This document shows positions 35,689-46,965 of a stretch of DNA of 64,000 nucleotides, in pieces. A model generated the notes under the pieces. It searched no databases and had not been told where the DNA came from. It worked only from the letters and a program-made list of their open reading frames with translations. The stretch is from Terfezia claveryi (Eukaryota; Ascomycota; Pezizomycetes; Pezizales; Pezizaceae). Positions within the stretch are counted from its first letter, which is position 1. Every line of letters starts with the position of its first letter. The translations under genes were made by a program, and so were the position numbers. Location of the stretch: assembly GCA_015179025.1 (NCBI GenBank), contig WHUX01000032.1, positions 62,001 through 126,000 of the forward strand. Reading direction: 5' to 3'.

Positions 35689-36831
35689 CTACCAAACCGT
35701 ATATCCCCCATCCACAACCTAAACAAACATTAGCCCCCACTTCATAACTGACAACTCAGGGTAACTTCAACAATAACAACAATAAAACTCACCAAATCAT
35801 GCCCCGTCATAAATGCACTCGCATCACTCGCCATAAAAACCACCGGCCCCCTTAACTCCTTCGGGTCGCCCAACCTCCCCATCGGCGTATCCCTCTTCCA
35901 ATCCCCTGTCATATCTCCCTCATTCTCAAGCAAATTCTTCAACAACGGCGTAAACTGGTATCCAGGACAGAGAGCATTCACGCGGATTTTGTGTGGGGCC
36001 CATTCTGTGGCCATGGATTTCATGAGGTGGGAGACGGCCGCTTTGGACTAATGGGGAGTTAGAATTATATATCATAGGTGCCGAGCGCAGAGCCACTTAC
36101 GGCGTTGTAGGCGGCCTGGTTTTGAGGCCGGTTTACGATTTTCGCAGACATGGAGGAGATCATGATAATTGATCCTGGGGTTTGGTTTGCTATCATGTGT
36201 GCGCCGACTTCTCGTGCAAAGAGGAATGTTCCGTTGACGTTGACCTACTCTCACTACCTTAGCCCTACACCACCATCCCCCTCCCTTCCCGCACCTACCC
36301 CACGCAACAACTTACATCCATCACCGCCTTGAACCTCTCCAGCGGATACTCCTCCACATTAAAATTTTCTACCACCCCGGCGGCAGTTACAAGAACATCT
36401 ACCCTCCCGCCAAAGTCCTCCACCACCTTCCTCACCGTCTCCTTGACCTGGTCTTCCTGCGTCACATTACACGCATACGCTCTCAACTGCGGGATGGAGT
36501 GCATGGTTCTGATTTTAGAGAACTGCGCAGCGACTTCGGTGCGTACTGCTGCGAGGACGGATTCGCCGTCGGAGACGGAGAGATCGATGCTGGCGGTGTT
36601 GGCCCCGGAGAGGGCAAAGGCGGTGAGGAACTCCTTGCCGAGGCCACCGGCACCTCTGGGGTTTGTTAGTTGGGAGGTTTAGGTGAGGGTCGGGGGATGA
36701 GGTTACCCGGTGACTATTACGAGGAAAGTTAGACGAATGATGAGTGAACTGAATATTTGCAATGGATGTGGAAACTCACCGATACAAGTCTTCCCCACCA
36801 AAGAGAATTCAGACAATGTAGGACCACTCAT
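35689..36831 (-). CDS. Short-chain dehydrogenase/reductase (polyol/sorbose reductase-like)
   Basis: NAD(P)-dependent Rossmann-fold oxidoreductase of the classical SDR type, resembling fungal mannitol/arabinitol/sorbose enzymes. Exons 36831-36780, 36713-36707, 36655-36316, 36244-36101, 36047-35793 and 35718-35689 total 828 nt (275 residues). The cofactor motif is TGGAGGLGKEF; next come NVTQEDQVKETV, VTAAGVVENF, the catalytic Ser in SIIMISSMSAK, YNASK (catalytic Tyr and Lys, residues ~179 and ~183), EWAPHKIRVNALCPGY, and the C-terminal TGHDLVVDGGYTVW. Exon 2 is only 7 nt (TCACCGG); without it the first Gly-motif residues VTG are lost. The substrate is not determinable; mannitol-type polyols are a guess from family resemblance. 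Confidence 0.9.
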
Positions 36832-38556
36832 AGCTGTACTGGGGGAATCACGGGCAAAATACCACGGTGAAGACGGGTATCAATCGCAACTGAAGAGCCA
36901 CACACAGCACACAGAATACACCACGAATGGATCAGAGACGTCCAGATAGATATACGAAAGGTACTCCGCCTATTACTCCAAAACACTAATCCGCTGTACA
37001 CGATACCCAATTTCGCCGGAGCTCCCCACAGCAAGTACTTAAACTCCAAGCTGTAGGCATTCTCATGTACGCTAATTCTTCCATGGGCACTGCAGATCAG
37101 CGGGGGCATCTGTAGTAAGGGGATGCAGTTGAATGGCGGGGTAACAGCCGTTCATCGAGCATTGAACTCTGGAGTGGGGCATCTACAATATGTATGTATA
37201 ACCCAGACTACATAAAGCAGTGCAGGGAAAGCCACAACGGCAGGGCAGAATTCTCCGGATCCATAAGGCACTGGTACATGGGGCGGGCGATAGGGCTGAT
37301 CCAGACTTTAGGGTGCTTTTCTAAACTGGAATAGGAATATTATTACCACCCCGATATACCTTTCCAGAGGTGTGTGGGAAGTAAGTATCGTGTAACGACT
37401 CGATTGTGATGAGAAGTAGTATTTTCCGCACTGAATTGAGGAATTGATGTCAGAGCTCGAGATATCAATAATTGATACTTGTGTTTTAGCAGCCTGCAAC
37501 AGCTTATTGGTTCATTACAATGATGGAAGGCCCTGCCGTGAATAGCTGAAGCGCTTCATATAAAGTATTCATGCAATGAAGGAACAGAAGCTGCCGTCAG
37601 CTACTTTAATTCTTCTGGTGATCGAGCAGTAACTCATAATATTTTACATATGGCTGGAATGAAGAATGGATTCACATCAAACACAAATCAAATCCCATCT
37701 CTATATGATTTCACCAAACTAAAACAGATCCCTTTTGCGCGCACAATATACCACGACCATTATACCCCCTCCCTCCTCCCGCCGGTGTTCCCAATTCACA
37801 AATCAATCCAATGTCCGTAACTGCCCTGCGCACGACCATTCTCCTCATAGACAGACGAAAAAATGTAAAAATACATACAGAGAAGCGAGTATACTCTGTC
37901 ACGCACGCACAACAGGAGTAAGACTTGGTGAGGGATGGTAGAAAAGTAAGTAGAGGTTGGGGAGGAGAGGAAGTGAAGAAGACAAGTCGAGAAAACGCCT
38001 GTGAAATAATTCTTAACCCTAGAAAGTGAAACTCTGCTTTTTTACGGATAAAAGAACCAGAGCTGAAAAGAAGGAAAAAACAAACAAAAAAAAAAAACCT
38101 TTTTTAGGTCATGAAAAATGATGAATGATGAATGGGAAGAAGGGGACATTACATTAACTACCGACCCAAACGTTTGATACCCACATGTGATGCAATGAAA
38201 ACAAGACCCCAGAAACCAAACACGTTAAGGATCATGAAAAAAAAAAAAAAAATTCGATAAATTCCCTAAGGAAGATGAAATGCCCCAAATAAAAGCCAAG
38301 AAACCATGATGAGATGCCGACCCAAGACAGGCATAAAGAAGTAATATTCAAACTGAAGGGACGGAAGGGACCTTTGTGGAAGGGATTGAGAATCCAACGG
38401 AGTTAACAATACCCAAACTTAAACACAAATGCACACATAACCACGACAGCATGTTACTCCAATAGAAACAATTGCAAGAACCCCGATGATAAGTCGAGAA
38501 GGTATAGTGTTGGAAATAAAGTCAAGAAGAGAATATAATACATAAGAGGAGAAGGT
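36832..38556. other. Intergenic, Set1 3' side
   Basis: About 1.7 kb: SDR promoter on the left and a long A-rich 3' flank of Set1 on the right (A runs near 38088 and 38238). No coding signal beyond short chance frames. Confidence 0.6.
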
Positions 38557-41500
38557 TTAGTTAAGGAAGCCTTTACACCCGCTGGAACCGCATAGGCAGG
38601 GGATACGCTCATCACTGTCAAGCTCACGCTCAAACTTGTAGTCATAAGTGAGTTCCTCTTCTGTAAAGGCTGTTAGAATAGAATCATAGGCCATAGACAT
38701 CCTGCGGCTTACCTCGCGCAATGTCCCGTAGGGCATAGATGACAATCCTCTTAGTTCCTTCCACCTTGATGATCTTCGCAGTACAATTCGGCGTACAAGA
38801 ATGATTGATGAATCTTGCAATTCCACCCTTCTTCGTCGCATCAATGACCGTGTTCTCATCAATTCTGAAAAGGTAACTGCTTCCAATCCCCTGTTTCAAG
38901 TACTTCTTTTCTCTCATATCCGCAACCTGTTGCCTTACAATCTCACCCACATACTCAATAATCATGTCGTTTGCAGAGATATTCTCCATGGCGTACAGAC
39001 CCCAGTTATGGATAGCAGATCGAGCAAATTTAACTGGCTTCTTGCGTTTCTTCAGCTGATTGAAGCGAACGGCATCTGCAGCTTCAGAGGAGTTATTACT
39101 GAGCATTTGTTTTTGTGCATTGAGGTCGGCCACGAGTCGGCGATTGTTAACACGGTTAAGTCGAGAGGTTGATTTCGCATTAAGTTTGGCTTCGGTGGTG
39201 GTTGTGGAGGCTGTTGCACTATTGGAGCCATTCCCAGCCTGTTGTTGAGCAAGCCTCTTTTCTGCAACAGCGATACGGTGAGGAAGATATTGCGATTTCT
39301 CCACTTCTGAAATTTTCACAACACCTTCCGTCCGGGCACAGCCGGTCGGATTGACTTTGTTCCAACCCTTTGTTGGTGCCTGGATCTCCTTTATTTTCTT
39401 CTCCCGTATCACACCTATAAACCCGAGTGTCAGTATGTATCGTTCGCATGATCGCGGGTGAAAGAAATGTATACCTCTCAGGCCCTGGTTAGCTGCGGCC
39501 TTGGACTCCTGCCGGTTATAGGCCCAAACCGCAGCATTTCCGATATCACCCTTCTTAGTACCCTCAAGCGCAATCCTAAAACACTCAAAGTCTTCGTCAT
39601 CCTTAACCAAATCTTGCCAGCCATCCAAGTCAAGTATGACAGTCTTGTCGTCCTGTATTGTGGGTTGCGACCCACCCGGTGTCGGGATAGCCCATGGCAA
39701 AAGCTCCACAGTTCGACCCTGCTTCGTAGTCGGTAGGACCCTCTTCACTTCAGGTTTCACCACTGATATAGATTGTTTGACCAACTTGCTTGGTTTTAAA
39801 GTGGCCTTTTTCCTTGGCTTTTTGTCTGGTTTCTCGTCCACAGCCGTGCCTGACATGACTGTATCTTCATCTTCCTGAAGTTCACCAAGAGTTATTCGGC
39901 TCTTCACTTGTTTCACCTCCGGTACAGCCTCTGTCTTCACACGCTTCTCAACATCACTGTCCTCCTCGCTCGAAGTGAAATCAAGTTCCCGCAGCCGTTT
40001 CTTTGGCCCAGATACTGGCTTCTGCTGCGGCGTCTGCTCACCAACGAGCAATACATCTATGTCATCAAGGTCATTGGCGTCAGCCATTGTAGTATCGGCA
40101 ATGCTCATAATATCGTCATCGTCAATCATTCTCCGATCCCCTTCCTTCTTCTTTTCTTCCTCCTCTTCCTCATCCTCTGAAGAAAATGGCGTATCTCGAA
40201 GCCGTGATGATCCAGGTCCACTCCTTTTCCGCTTCCCTATCATTGAGCATATAGTCTGGGGCGTAGTCACCACCGATTCATCATCAGCAGTTGACATGCC
40301 CCTGCTCACTGGCCGCTGATCTATTGTGCTCGATTCGTCGTCTGATCCTGCATCTGAAATGTAGTTATTTAGCTGATGATGGAGAGGCCGTGCATCTGCT
40401 TTGCCTGGCTTCTTTCCAGTATCATTAAGGGCTAATGACGCTGTCAGGGAAGAGGCCTGGGGTACCACGACACGTTTCTTAAACCGCGGTAGACTTGCCA
40501 GCTTGACAGCCCTTGATGCTGTAGTCTTAGCTCCGGTAGAAGCTTTTGATAACCCGACATCTACGCTCGATTTAGGCACCGGGCTGTCGGCCTTGATGGA
40601 CTCATTGGATAATCCCAGGGCCGTGTCGACCTTCTCCTCTTCTCCTTGGGGCTTTTTGAATCGAGTAGGATCCAGAAAATCATACAAAGCGGGGGCAACT
40701 ATCCTTCTCTTAATGTCTTTCATTAATGCAACCTTCATCTCTCTCATGAGCCCATCCGTGACTTCAGCCACAACATCAACTGTTCTATATTTTTTAGGTT
40801 CTGGGACCTTACAATCCTCCCCACTACTAGTTGATAAGAGTGAGGGGTTCCCCCGCGGGAAAAGTTGCATGGCCAATCTAAAACTGAAAAATGTCTCTCC
40901 ATTCTTCTGCCGATAGCACCTATCGGCTTCTTTCTCCTCCCTGAAGACGATGTAAAAGCCGGTCCTGTCTAGAAATACTTTCTTCCACTCGTAATTTTTA
41001 AGCATACGCTTAAGGTGGAGAATGAACTTTTCCTCCGGTGTTACTACGAACCCCGGAATATAAATAAAAGGTTCCCGTTTTATACGTTCCAATGCGTTAG
41101 GAACCCGACCATCAATTTGGGGGGCCGGAACCCTCTTGTCTTCCCGGCTTGGACTCCGCCCATCACTCCGATATGCTGGAGATGCGGCTCGCCCCCGCGG
41201 AGACATAATTCCCGTCCTCGGCTCTGGGGAGCGTCCATACCTACTGCGATCGTCCCGAAATCGGTTGTCTCTTGTGTTGGCCATGGCTGCTCGACGCTGC
41301 AACGCTTCCTGGGCCTTCCTTTTCTCTGCCAACAGGCGGTCCATGATTTTGCTGCAGACTTGGCCATCTCTGTCGAATTCCACCTTTATCTCATTCATTC
41401 CAATTTTCGACTTGTTTCTTTCCCTAATGGCAGTTTTGGCATTCTCGTGAGCTTGGGTTCTATCCGCTTTATTGGCCCGGTATCGAATAGTGCAAAGACC

Positions 41501-42294
41501 GAGGGAGGCGCCCGTGGATGGATCAACCCTCAGCTCCAGCTTTTCGATTTCGCCATAGGATCGGAAGTGCATAGAAAGATCTGCCTGTGTAGTTAATGTT
41601 GAAAGGTTTGAAATGAGGACTTCCGTGGGTGGCCCTGGACCAATTGAGTGGTCGTCATAGGGCCATGACAAAACATAGAGAGACATCCGGAGGGTTTTCT
41701 TGTTGCGCTGCCGCGTTGGAGCAGCGGTACCTGCAAAGTAGGGCTTTTCTAATCGGGGGTCCTTTACATCCTCTGTTGTAACCTAGTAAATGTAACATTG
41801 TTTAGCGGTTCAGCCGTATACCTTCAAAGCCAATCGTGAAAACGTACCCCTTCACCATTGATTCTGTATTGTGGCTTTTTATGCTTTTTCGGCATCCCCT
41901 TCGCCTCCAATTCCGGATCATATGTACACTTCATGTTTTGTTTGGATGGATCGGAGAATGCGGGAGGTGTAGCGTTCGGTGTCATAATTGGGACGGCAGG
42001 GCCGTCCCCATTAGAATGCACATCACTCCGTCCAGACCCATCATATCGGTTCGCCGGACTTAATGCAACAGGCGGTGAGGAAGTGGTTGTATTCGGGGTT
42101 AATATAGTGCCCACGCGATTTAAGGGACCCGAACCAGTGTGTGATGCATTGACATCGACATTTGACACTCTGTTTGAAGCATCGTGTAAATATGCATCTT
42201 GCGCACGAGCCTGCTCCTTTGCTACCCTCTCTTTCTCGGCTATGACACTGGGGGCAGCTGGGAAGAAATCCGCAAAGCCTGCGGCACGCGACAT
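38557..42294 (-). CDS. Set1 histone H3-K4 methyltransferase (COMPASS catalytic subunit)
   Basis: Catalytic subunit of COMPASS, methylating histone H3 lysine 4. Exons 42294-41848, 41782-39475, 39414-38713 and 38660-38557 give 1,186 residues. Domains in order: an N-terminal low-complexity region starting [16 protein letters not shown], an RRM (~200-280; [21 protein letters not shown]), a second RRM-like/Set1-specific region ([18 protein letters not shown]), a long acidic disordered linker ([12 protein letters not shown]), an N-SET domain ([20 protein letters not shown]), then SET ([62 protein letters not shown]) and post-SET ([11 protein letters not shown], Zn cysteines). Intron 39474-39415 is 60 nt and stop-free; splicing it joins NQGLRGVIREKK across the N-SET start. 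Confidence 0.96.
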
Positions 42295-44222
42295 TGTCCG
42301 CTCACAGCAGACCTCTCATTCCAGGAATCACCAGAGCACTAGAAACGGTGTCTGTGCGGATACGTTGGTCAGTTGCGGAATTTGAGTATTGGGGAAGTAA
42401 CCAGTTTTCAGAAAATGTAAGGACTAACGCGACGACCGATACGGGGACTGTGTTTCAGTAGAGGGGGGGGGGGGGGTTTCGGAGGGGGGAGCTTGAGGGG
42501 CTAGCAGCGTAAATTGAGGAGAGGGGAGCTTCGAAGGGCGGAATGGTAAATCGTAGCCACACCAGAGCTGCTGTGGGGATGGTAAAGGGTTTGGGGGGGC
42601 GTGTATATAAGTTCAGGGAATGGAGTTATAGACTGGAGCCCGAATGCAATGTTTTCTGTTTACCTTGAATGGGGGAGAGGTTGGGATGCGGTTTTGCTGT
42701 GACACAAAGACTAGAGGACCCGGGTAGTTTGATTGTGGATGAAGAGGAGGAAGACGGCGAAGTCGGGTCGGGAGGGCCAGGAGGTGACTGCGGAGAGCCG
42801 GTAGGAATGGATTAAACAAGAGTTTACGGAGGTTTGGTGAAAGCCGAGATGAACCTTGCAATACCCTTTTGCTGTCGTATGTAGTAGGTAGCTAGAGGGA
42901 CGGGGGGGGGGGGGGATTTATTGACGTGAGGGGCTCCTTTCCGTTGACCAGACTCGTGCTGTACCGGTGTGATTTGTTTGTAAGGGGGAGCGGCGATGGA
43001 TTAGTTGCGGCCCAGCAAAAAAATTGGGCCTTACGTTCGCTGTGGTGGGATGGGGCGGATGGGTTGAAGCGATGCAACTTTTCGCTGGCGGCGGGCGTGC
43101 GAAGGGCCGCGGCGGGACGACACGACGAGCTTTTTTTTGGAGGCACCGACGGCGACGGCGACGGCGGCGGTGCGTGGAACAGAGCAGGGGAGGGGGAGGG
43201 GGGAGGTGGGAGGTGGAGATGGAGGTGGAGGTGAGGAGGCGGACGCTGGACGCTGGACAACGAAGCCTATTATTCTACGTACGGTCTGGCAGCACGGAGA
43301 AGGATATACCTGGAGGGCGATGATTCCGAAGAAACGAAACAACAACATTACCATCTTGTCATTTAGTGATGCACCGAAGCATGGCACGGGCTGTGCATGC
43401 TGTTGCATGTCAAGGAAAGCAATGCAATAATGCAATGCAATAATGCAATGGCCATTCCAATCCCATACAATAATAATGGGCTTTTCTTCCTCCCATCCTC
43501 CCTTCCTTCCTTCCTTCCTTCCTTCCTTCCACTCTGCATACTGGTCCGGTTACAACTGTGTGGGTGCACCACAGGTGCGTACAATCGACCAAACTGGCCC
43601 CCCTTATCCTCCCCTCACCTGGAGCCCTTAATCCATCGTCCATGCCTTCAACCCCCCGCGCACATCTACATCTCGTCTATCCGGGTACCTAGTCCTGTCG
43701 TGATGGTTACCTTCCTTCCTGCAGGCTATGATGGCTCGTGGTCGTGGTTGTCGTCGTGGTCACACGCCGGTGAATCTGGACTTGTGTAAACTGCCCTGTA
43801 CTTCTTTCTACATCTGCTGGAAGTATCGGTCCATCCCACCAAGGCCTCTTCTCTTCTACTCATGTAGTATGTACATCTTGACGGTACTGTGCCGTGTTCT
43901 GTGGCTGTGTGCGTGAATGTTCAGGAGTTGACAGCTAGACGCGTCCCACCCTACGTCCCACCCCAATGCTTGAATTCTCTCCACGCCGACAGGGATATCC
44001 TTGCTGGCCTGTACAGTACCTACCTACCAGCAGATACCGTGTCCCTGCGTAGATTCCCTCCCCAATACAATGTCCCCCCGTGCTTGAAATCTTGGCACAC
44101 ACAAATCCAGCCATGCAAAATCCCCCCAAATCCAACTAAAAGGCTCCTCAAACACAACCTCTTCCGATAATCTCCCCCACCTTCACCCCACCCCCCCAAT
44201 ACCACCCAGTCGCAGTGCAAAT
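42295..44222. other. Divergent promoter region of Set1 and eIF3m
   Basis: About 1.9 kb. Poly-G runs of 14 at 42463-42476 and 42902-42915, GC-rich low-complexity sequence around 43130-43250, a short TGCAATAA repeat near 43420-43450 and a (TTCC)n tract at 43500-43530. Long open frames here (43031-43435 and others) are products of the biased composition. No gene seen. Confidence 0.6.
43500..43530. repeat. (TTCC)n microsatellite
   Basis: About eight TTCC units in the Set1/eIF3m promoter region. Confidence 0.9.
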
Positions 44223-45745
44223 ATGGAGTCCTCCGCTGCCCCCAGTCTCCTCATGGTGGAAGGGTCTTTCTACGACCAGGTGGATGAGCTCGCACAATAC
44301 CTCGATACAGTCAATCAAACCCCCGGTGTCTTGTCAGGAGAGCTAGCACCATTGGCAGAGCGGGAAGAGAAGGATGAGATGGTGAGGAAGCTCGCTAATG
44401 CTAGTTCTGCGCTCTCGCAAGCTCCAGAGAAGGGTACGCTGTGGATACGACTTTTTTTTTTTTTTTTGTTAATTTGGAACATCGATTTTAACCCCACCAC
44501 CCTTGCATGGATGATATCTGGTTAGATGCGGCTGGAAGCTAATGCTTGGTGGAACATGCGTAGAATTCATCCCATCATATAACCTCCTCATCCACCTCGT
44601 CCGACCGAGTCCTCTTCTCCCAGAACTCCTTCCCATCATCCTAAACAACCTCTCCACTCCGCCCTCATCATCCCCCAATAACGGGCCGGCGCTTGTCCTC
44701 TCCATCCTCACCACCATATTCAATGTCCTCCCACCTACATCAAACCTTCGCTCAACTGTCCTCCAAATTATACTAAAGATCATCTCCGCCCATGGTCTCT
44801 ATGAAGTTCTAAGCCCCCAGCTTAAGAACTTAGACAGGTGGTTTGCCGAGTGGAACTCCAGTAATGAGGAGGTCCGTTCGATACTAGTAACTGTGGCTGA
44901 TATCGCTGAGGAGGCGAGCGATTATGAGTGCGTTTGCATTGCTCTTTGATCTCATGACCTAATTATTCACTGACGTATATTTTAGACAATTCTATAACTC
45001 CCTTCTGAGCACCATTCATCGATTTTCCACTGCCGAGGCCAGCTCCCCTGCTGCTCGTACCGTCGCCGTCCGTCTTGTCAAGGCTGCCATCTCTCTCCCA
45101 ACCCGCCTCGACTTCGACGACCTCATCGCCCTCGACTCTGTTCAGGCTCTTGCCAAATCCGATCCTGAGCTCTTCAACCTCCTGGAAGTCTTTGCCGGCG
45201 GGGATTTGGAGGACTACGAGGAGTTCAACGATATAAATGAGAACTGGCTCGAGGACAATGGTTGGGCCCCGCCTAGTTTTCACAGAAAGATTTGTACATA
45301 ATCATTGATGCAAACTAACCAACTACATCAAGGTCTTTCCCACCCCGCCCTCCTCCGCAAAATCCGCCTTCTCACCCTCGCTTCGCTTTCCACCCGAACC
45401 CCAACCCGCTCCCTCCCATACAAGGCCATCTCCAAAGCCCTGCACATCTCATCTGACGACGTTGAGATGTGGGTCATTGACGTCATCCGCGCGGGTCTCG
45501 TCGAGGGCAAACTCAGCCAGCTCAACCAGACTTTCTTAATCCACAGGAGTAGCTACCGCGTGTTTGGGCTAGATCAGTGGTTGGAGGTTAGTGACAGGCT
45601 GGAGGTGTGGAAGGGTACATTAAGGGGTATCCTGGATGTTATTAGGGCCTCAAGAGAGAGTGTGGAGGGGCATGCTAAGGGGGAGAGGGAGGAGTCGGAC
45701 AGGAAGTTGGAGGGTGTGCAAAGGGCCGTGGAGGTGGATGCTTAG
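44223..45745 (+). CDS. Translation initiation factor eIF3 subunit m (PCI domain)
   Basis: PCI-domain subunit of eIF3, which promotes 43S and mRNA recruitment. Exons 44223-44433, 44564-44927, 44986-45260 and 45333-45745 total 1,263 nt (420 residues). An N-terminal helical part (SFYDQVDELAQYLDTV) leads into HEAT-like repeats (EFIPSYNLLIHLVRPSPLLP, VLSILTTIFNVLPP). The C-terminal PCI/winged helix reads LRKIRLLTLASLS, YKAISKALHISSDDVEMWVI, RAGLVEGKLSQLNQTFLIHR. A charged tail follows. The donor of intron 3 (GTTGGG at 45261) is weak, so that junction is less certain than the rest. Confidence 0.93.
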
Positions 45746-46965
45746 GGGGTGCTACTTCTCGATCTCTTGGGTGTAGTTTAGGGAGACAAAAATAAGGAAT
45801 ATATCATGGGTTCTGTAGGGTATGGGAGGCTAGGGTGTTGCTGCAAAAGAGCAATCGCTGGTTCATTTTCGACTGGGTTTTGTTTTTCTTTAGTTTGGGT
45901 TTAGCTTGGTTAGATTTGAATACAATATCTTTGTTTTTGTTTTTTTCTTGTTTTCTTTTTTGGCTTCACTTAAACAGTACTTTGACGATGCTTCTATCGT
46001 CCAACTCTTCAGGCCCTCGGTCCATTCTTCAAGTTCCGGGCTAAGCATCACCTGTCCGTGAATTGCGGACGAGTGTAAGCACCTCATTATACGTTCCTCC
46101 CCAAGGCCCATTTCTGCAACCAGACTGCTTTTTCTTTACCGTCTTGTCAAAAGTACGGTTTCCCTACGTGCCCGAGTTACGTCATCCCAGTATACAAGGC
46201 GGTGCCCTTTCTCGCATCATAGGTCTTCTTGCCCAGACCAGGACTCAGCTCTGTATTCTTGAAGGCCGGAATCGTTGAGGGGTTTATATACTGTATATCG
46301 ATCGATATTGGACCATCTGTCCCATATACCTGAAACAAGACCATGCATGGGGAGTACTCTACATCTTCTCTACATCTACACCAACACATCTCTACGCCGG
46401 GAACGGGCATGAAAGAAGGCGAAACTAAGCTTTTTGGATACTTTGGCTGTTGACCGGGTCTATCACGCATAGAACCTAGCGGCGGGTATTGTTGAACTGC
46501 GGGATTGGACATTCGTCACCGCTGGGCTGGGCAGGCCGGCTAATCAAGGGACGGAGTTAGGTGTGGTTGTGGCTCGGGAGAGCACGGCGACTGACTGACG
46601 ACGACTACAACATCAACGGTTTGTACAAGCTGGAATCACTGGGATTTGAGTCGAGGAGGCTGGATTGCGCAGCTGTGCAGGACAGTACACAAGAACGTCA
46701 ACGCCAGTGTTGGAGCTGATACGTATTGGGCTGAGGTGGTGAATGGCTGGGGCTGGATGAAGGAAACGCATCTGAGGCATATATCAAACATATCCCAATT
46801 ATTTACTAGCACGCAAGAATTTGAGTCAGGGCAGAATCGACTTTGATTAGACTGGATAGAGGGCTGAAGTGAGGATTGGGGGTTGATATCATAATATCGA
46901 TATAGCGAATTGCGACGGCGACATCTCCAGAACTCAGATATCACACACACCCTCGCACGCTCAAG
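45746..46965. other. Intergenic
   Basis: About 1.2 kb with a T-rich stretch near 45870-45960. A minus-strand frame at 46177-46512 is listed separately with low confidence. The right end is the promoter of the 642-residue orphan. Confidence 0.5.
46177..46512 (-). CDS. Hypothetical open reading frame (111 aa)
   Basis: ATG-initiated minus-strand frame, MSNPAVQQYPPLGSM at its start, divergent from the 642-residue orphan gene. Further minus-strand frame continues at 45890-46111 with a basic tail, so a spliced small gene is conceivable. I recognise no family and cannot place introns convincingly; it may be chance. Confidence 0.2.
   Translation of the reverse strand: MSNPAVQQYPPLGSMRDRPGQQPKYPKSLVSPSFMPVPGVEMCWCRCREDVEYSPCMVLFQVYGTDGPISIDIQYINPSTIPAFKNTELSPGLGKKTYDARKGTALYTGMT

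Noticed and set aside
35435..35740. 101-codon minus-strand frame as a separate gene
   Set aside because: Its start is the last SDR exon read out of frame (the true frame gives VVDGGYTVW and a stop).
43031..43435. 134-codon Pro/Ser-rich minus-strand frame and overlapping Gly/Arg frames
   Set aside because: All six frames are open because the DNA is GC-rich low complexity; no family or start context.
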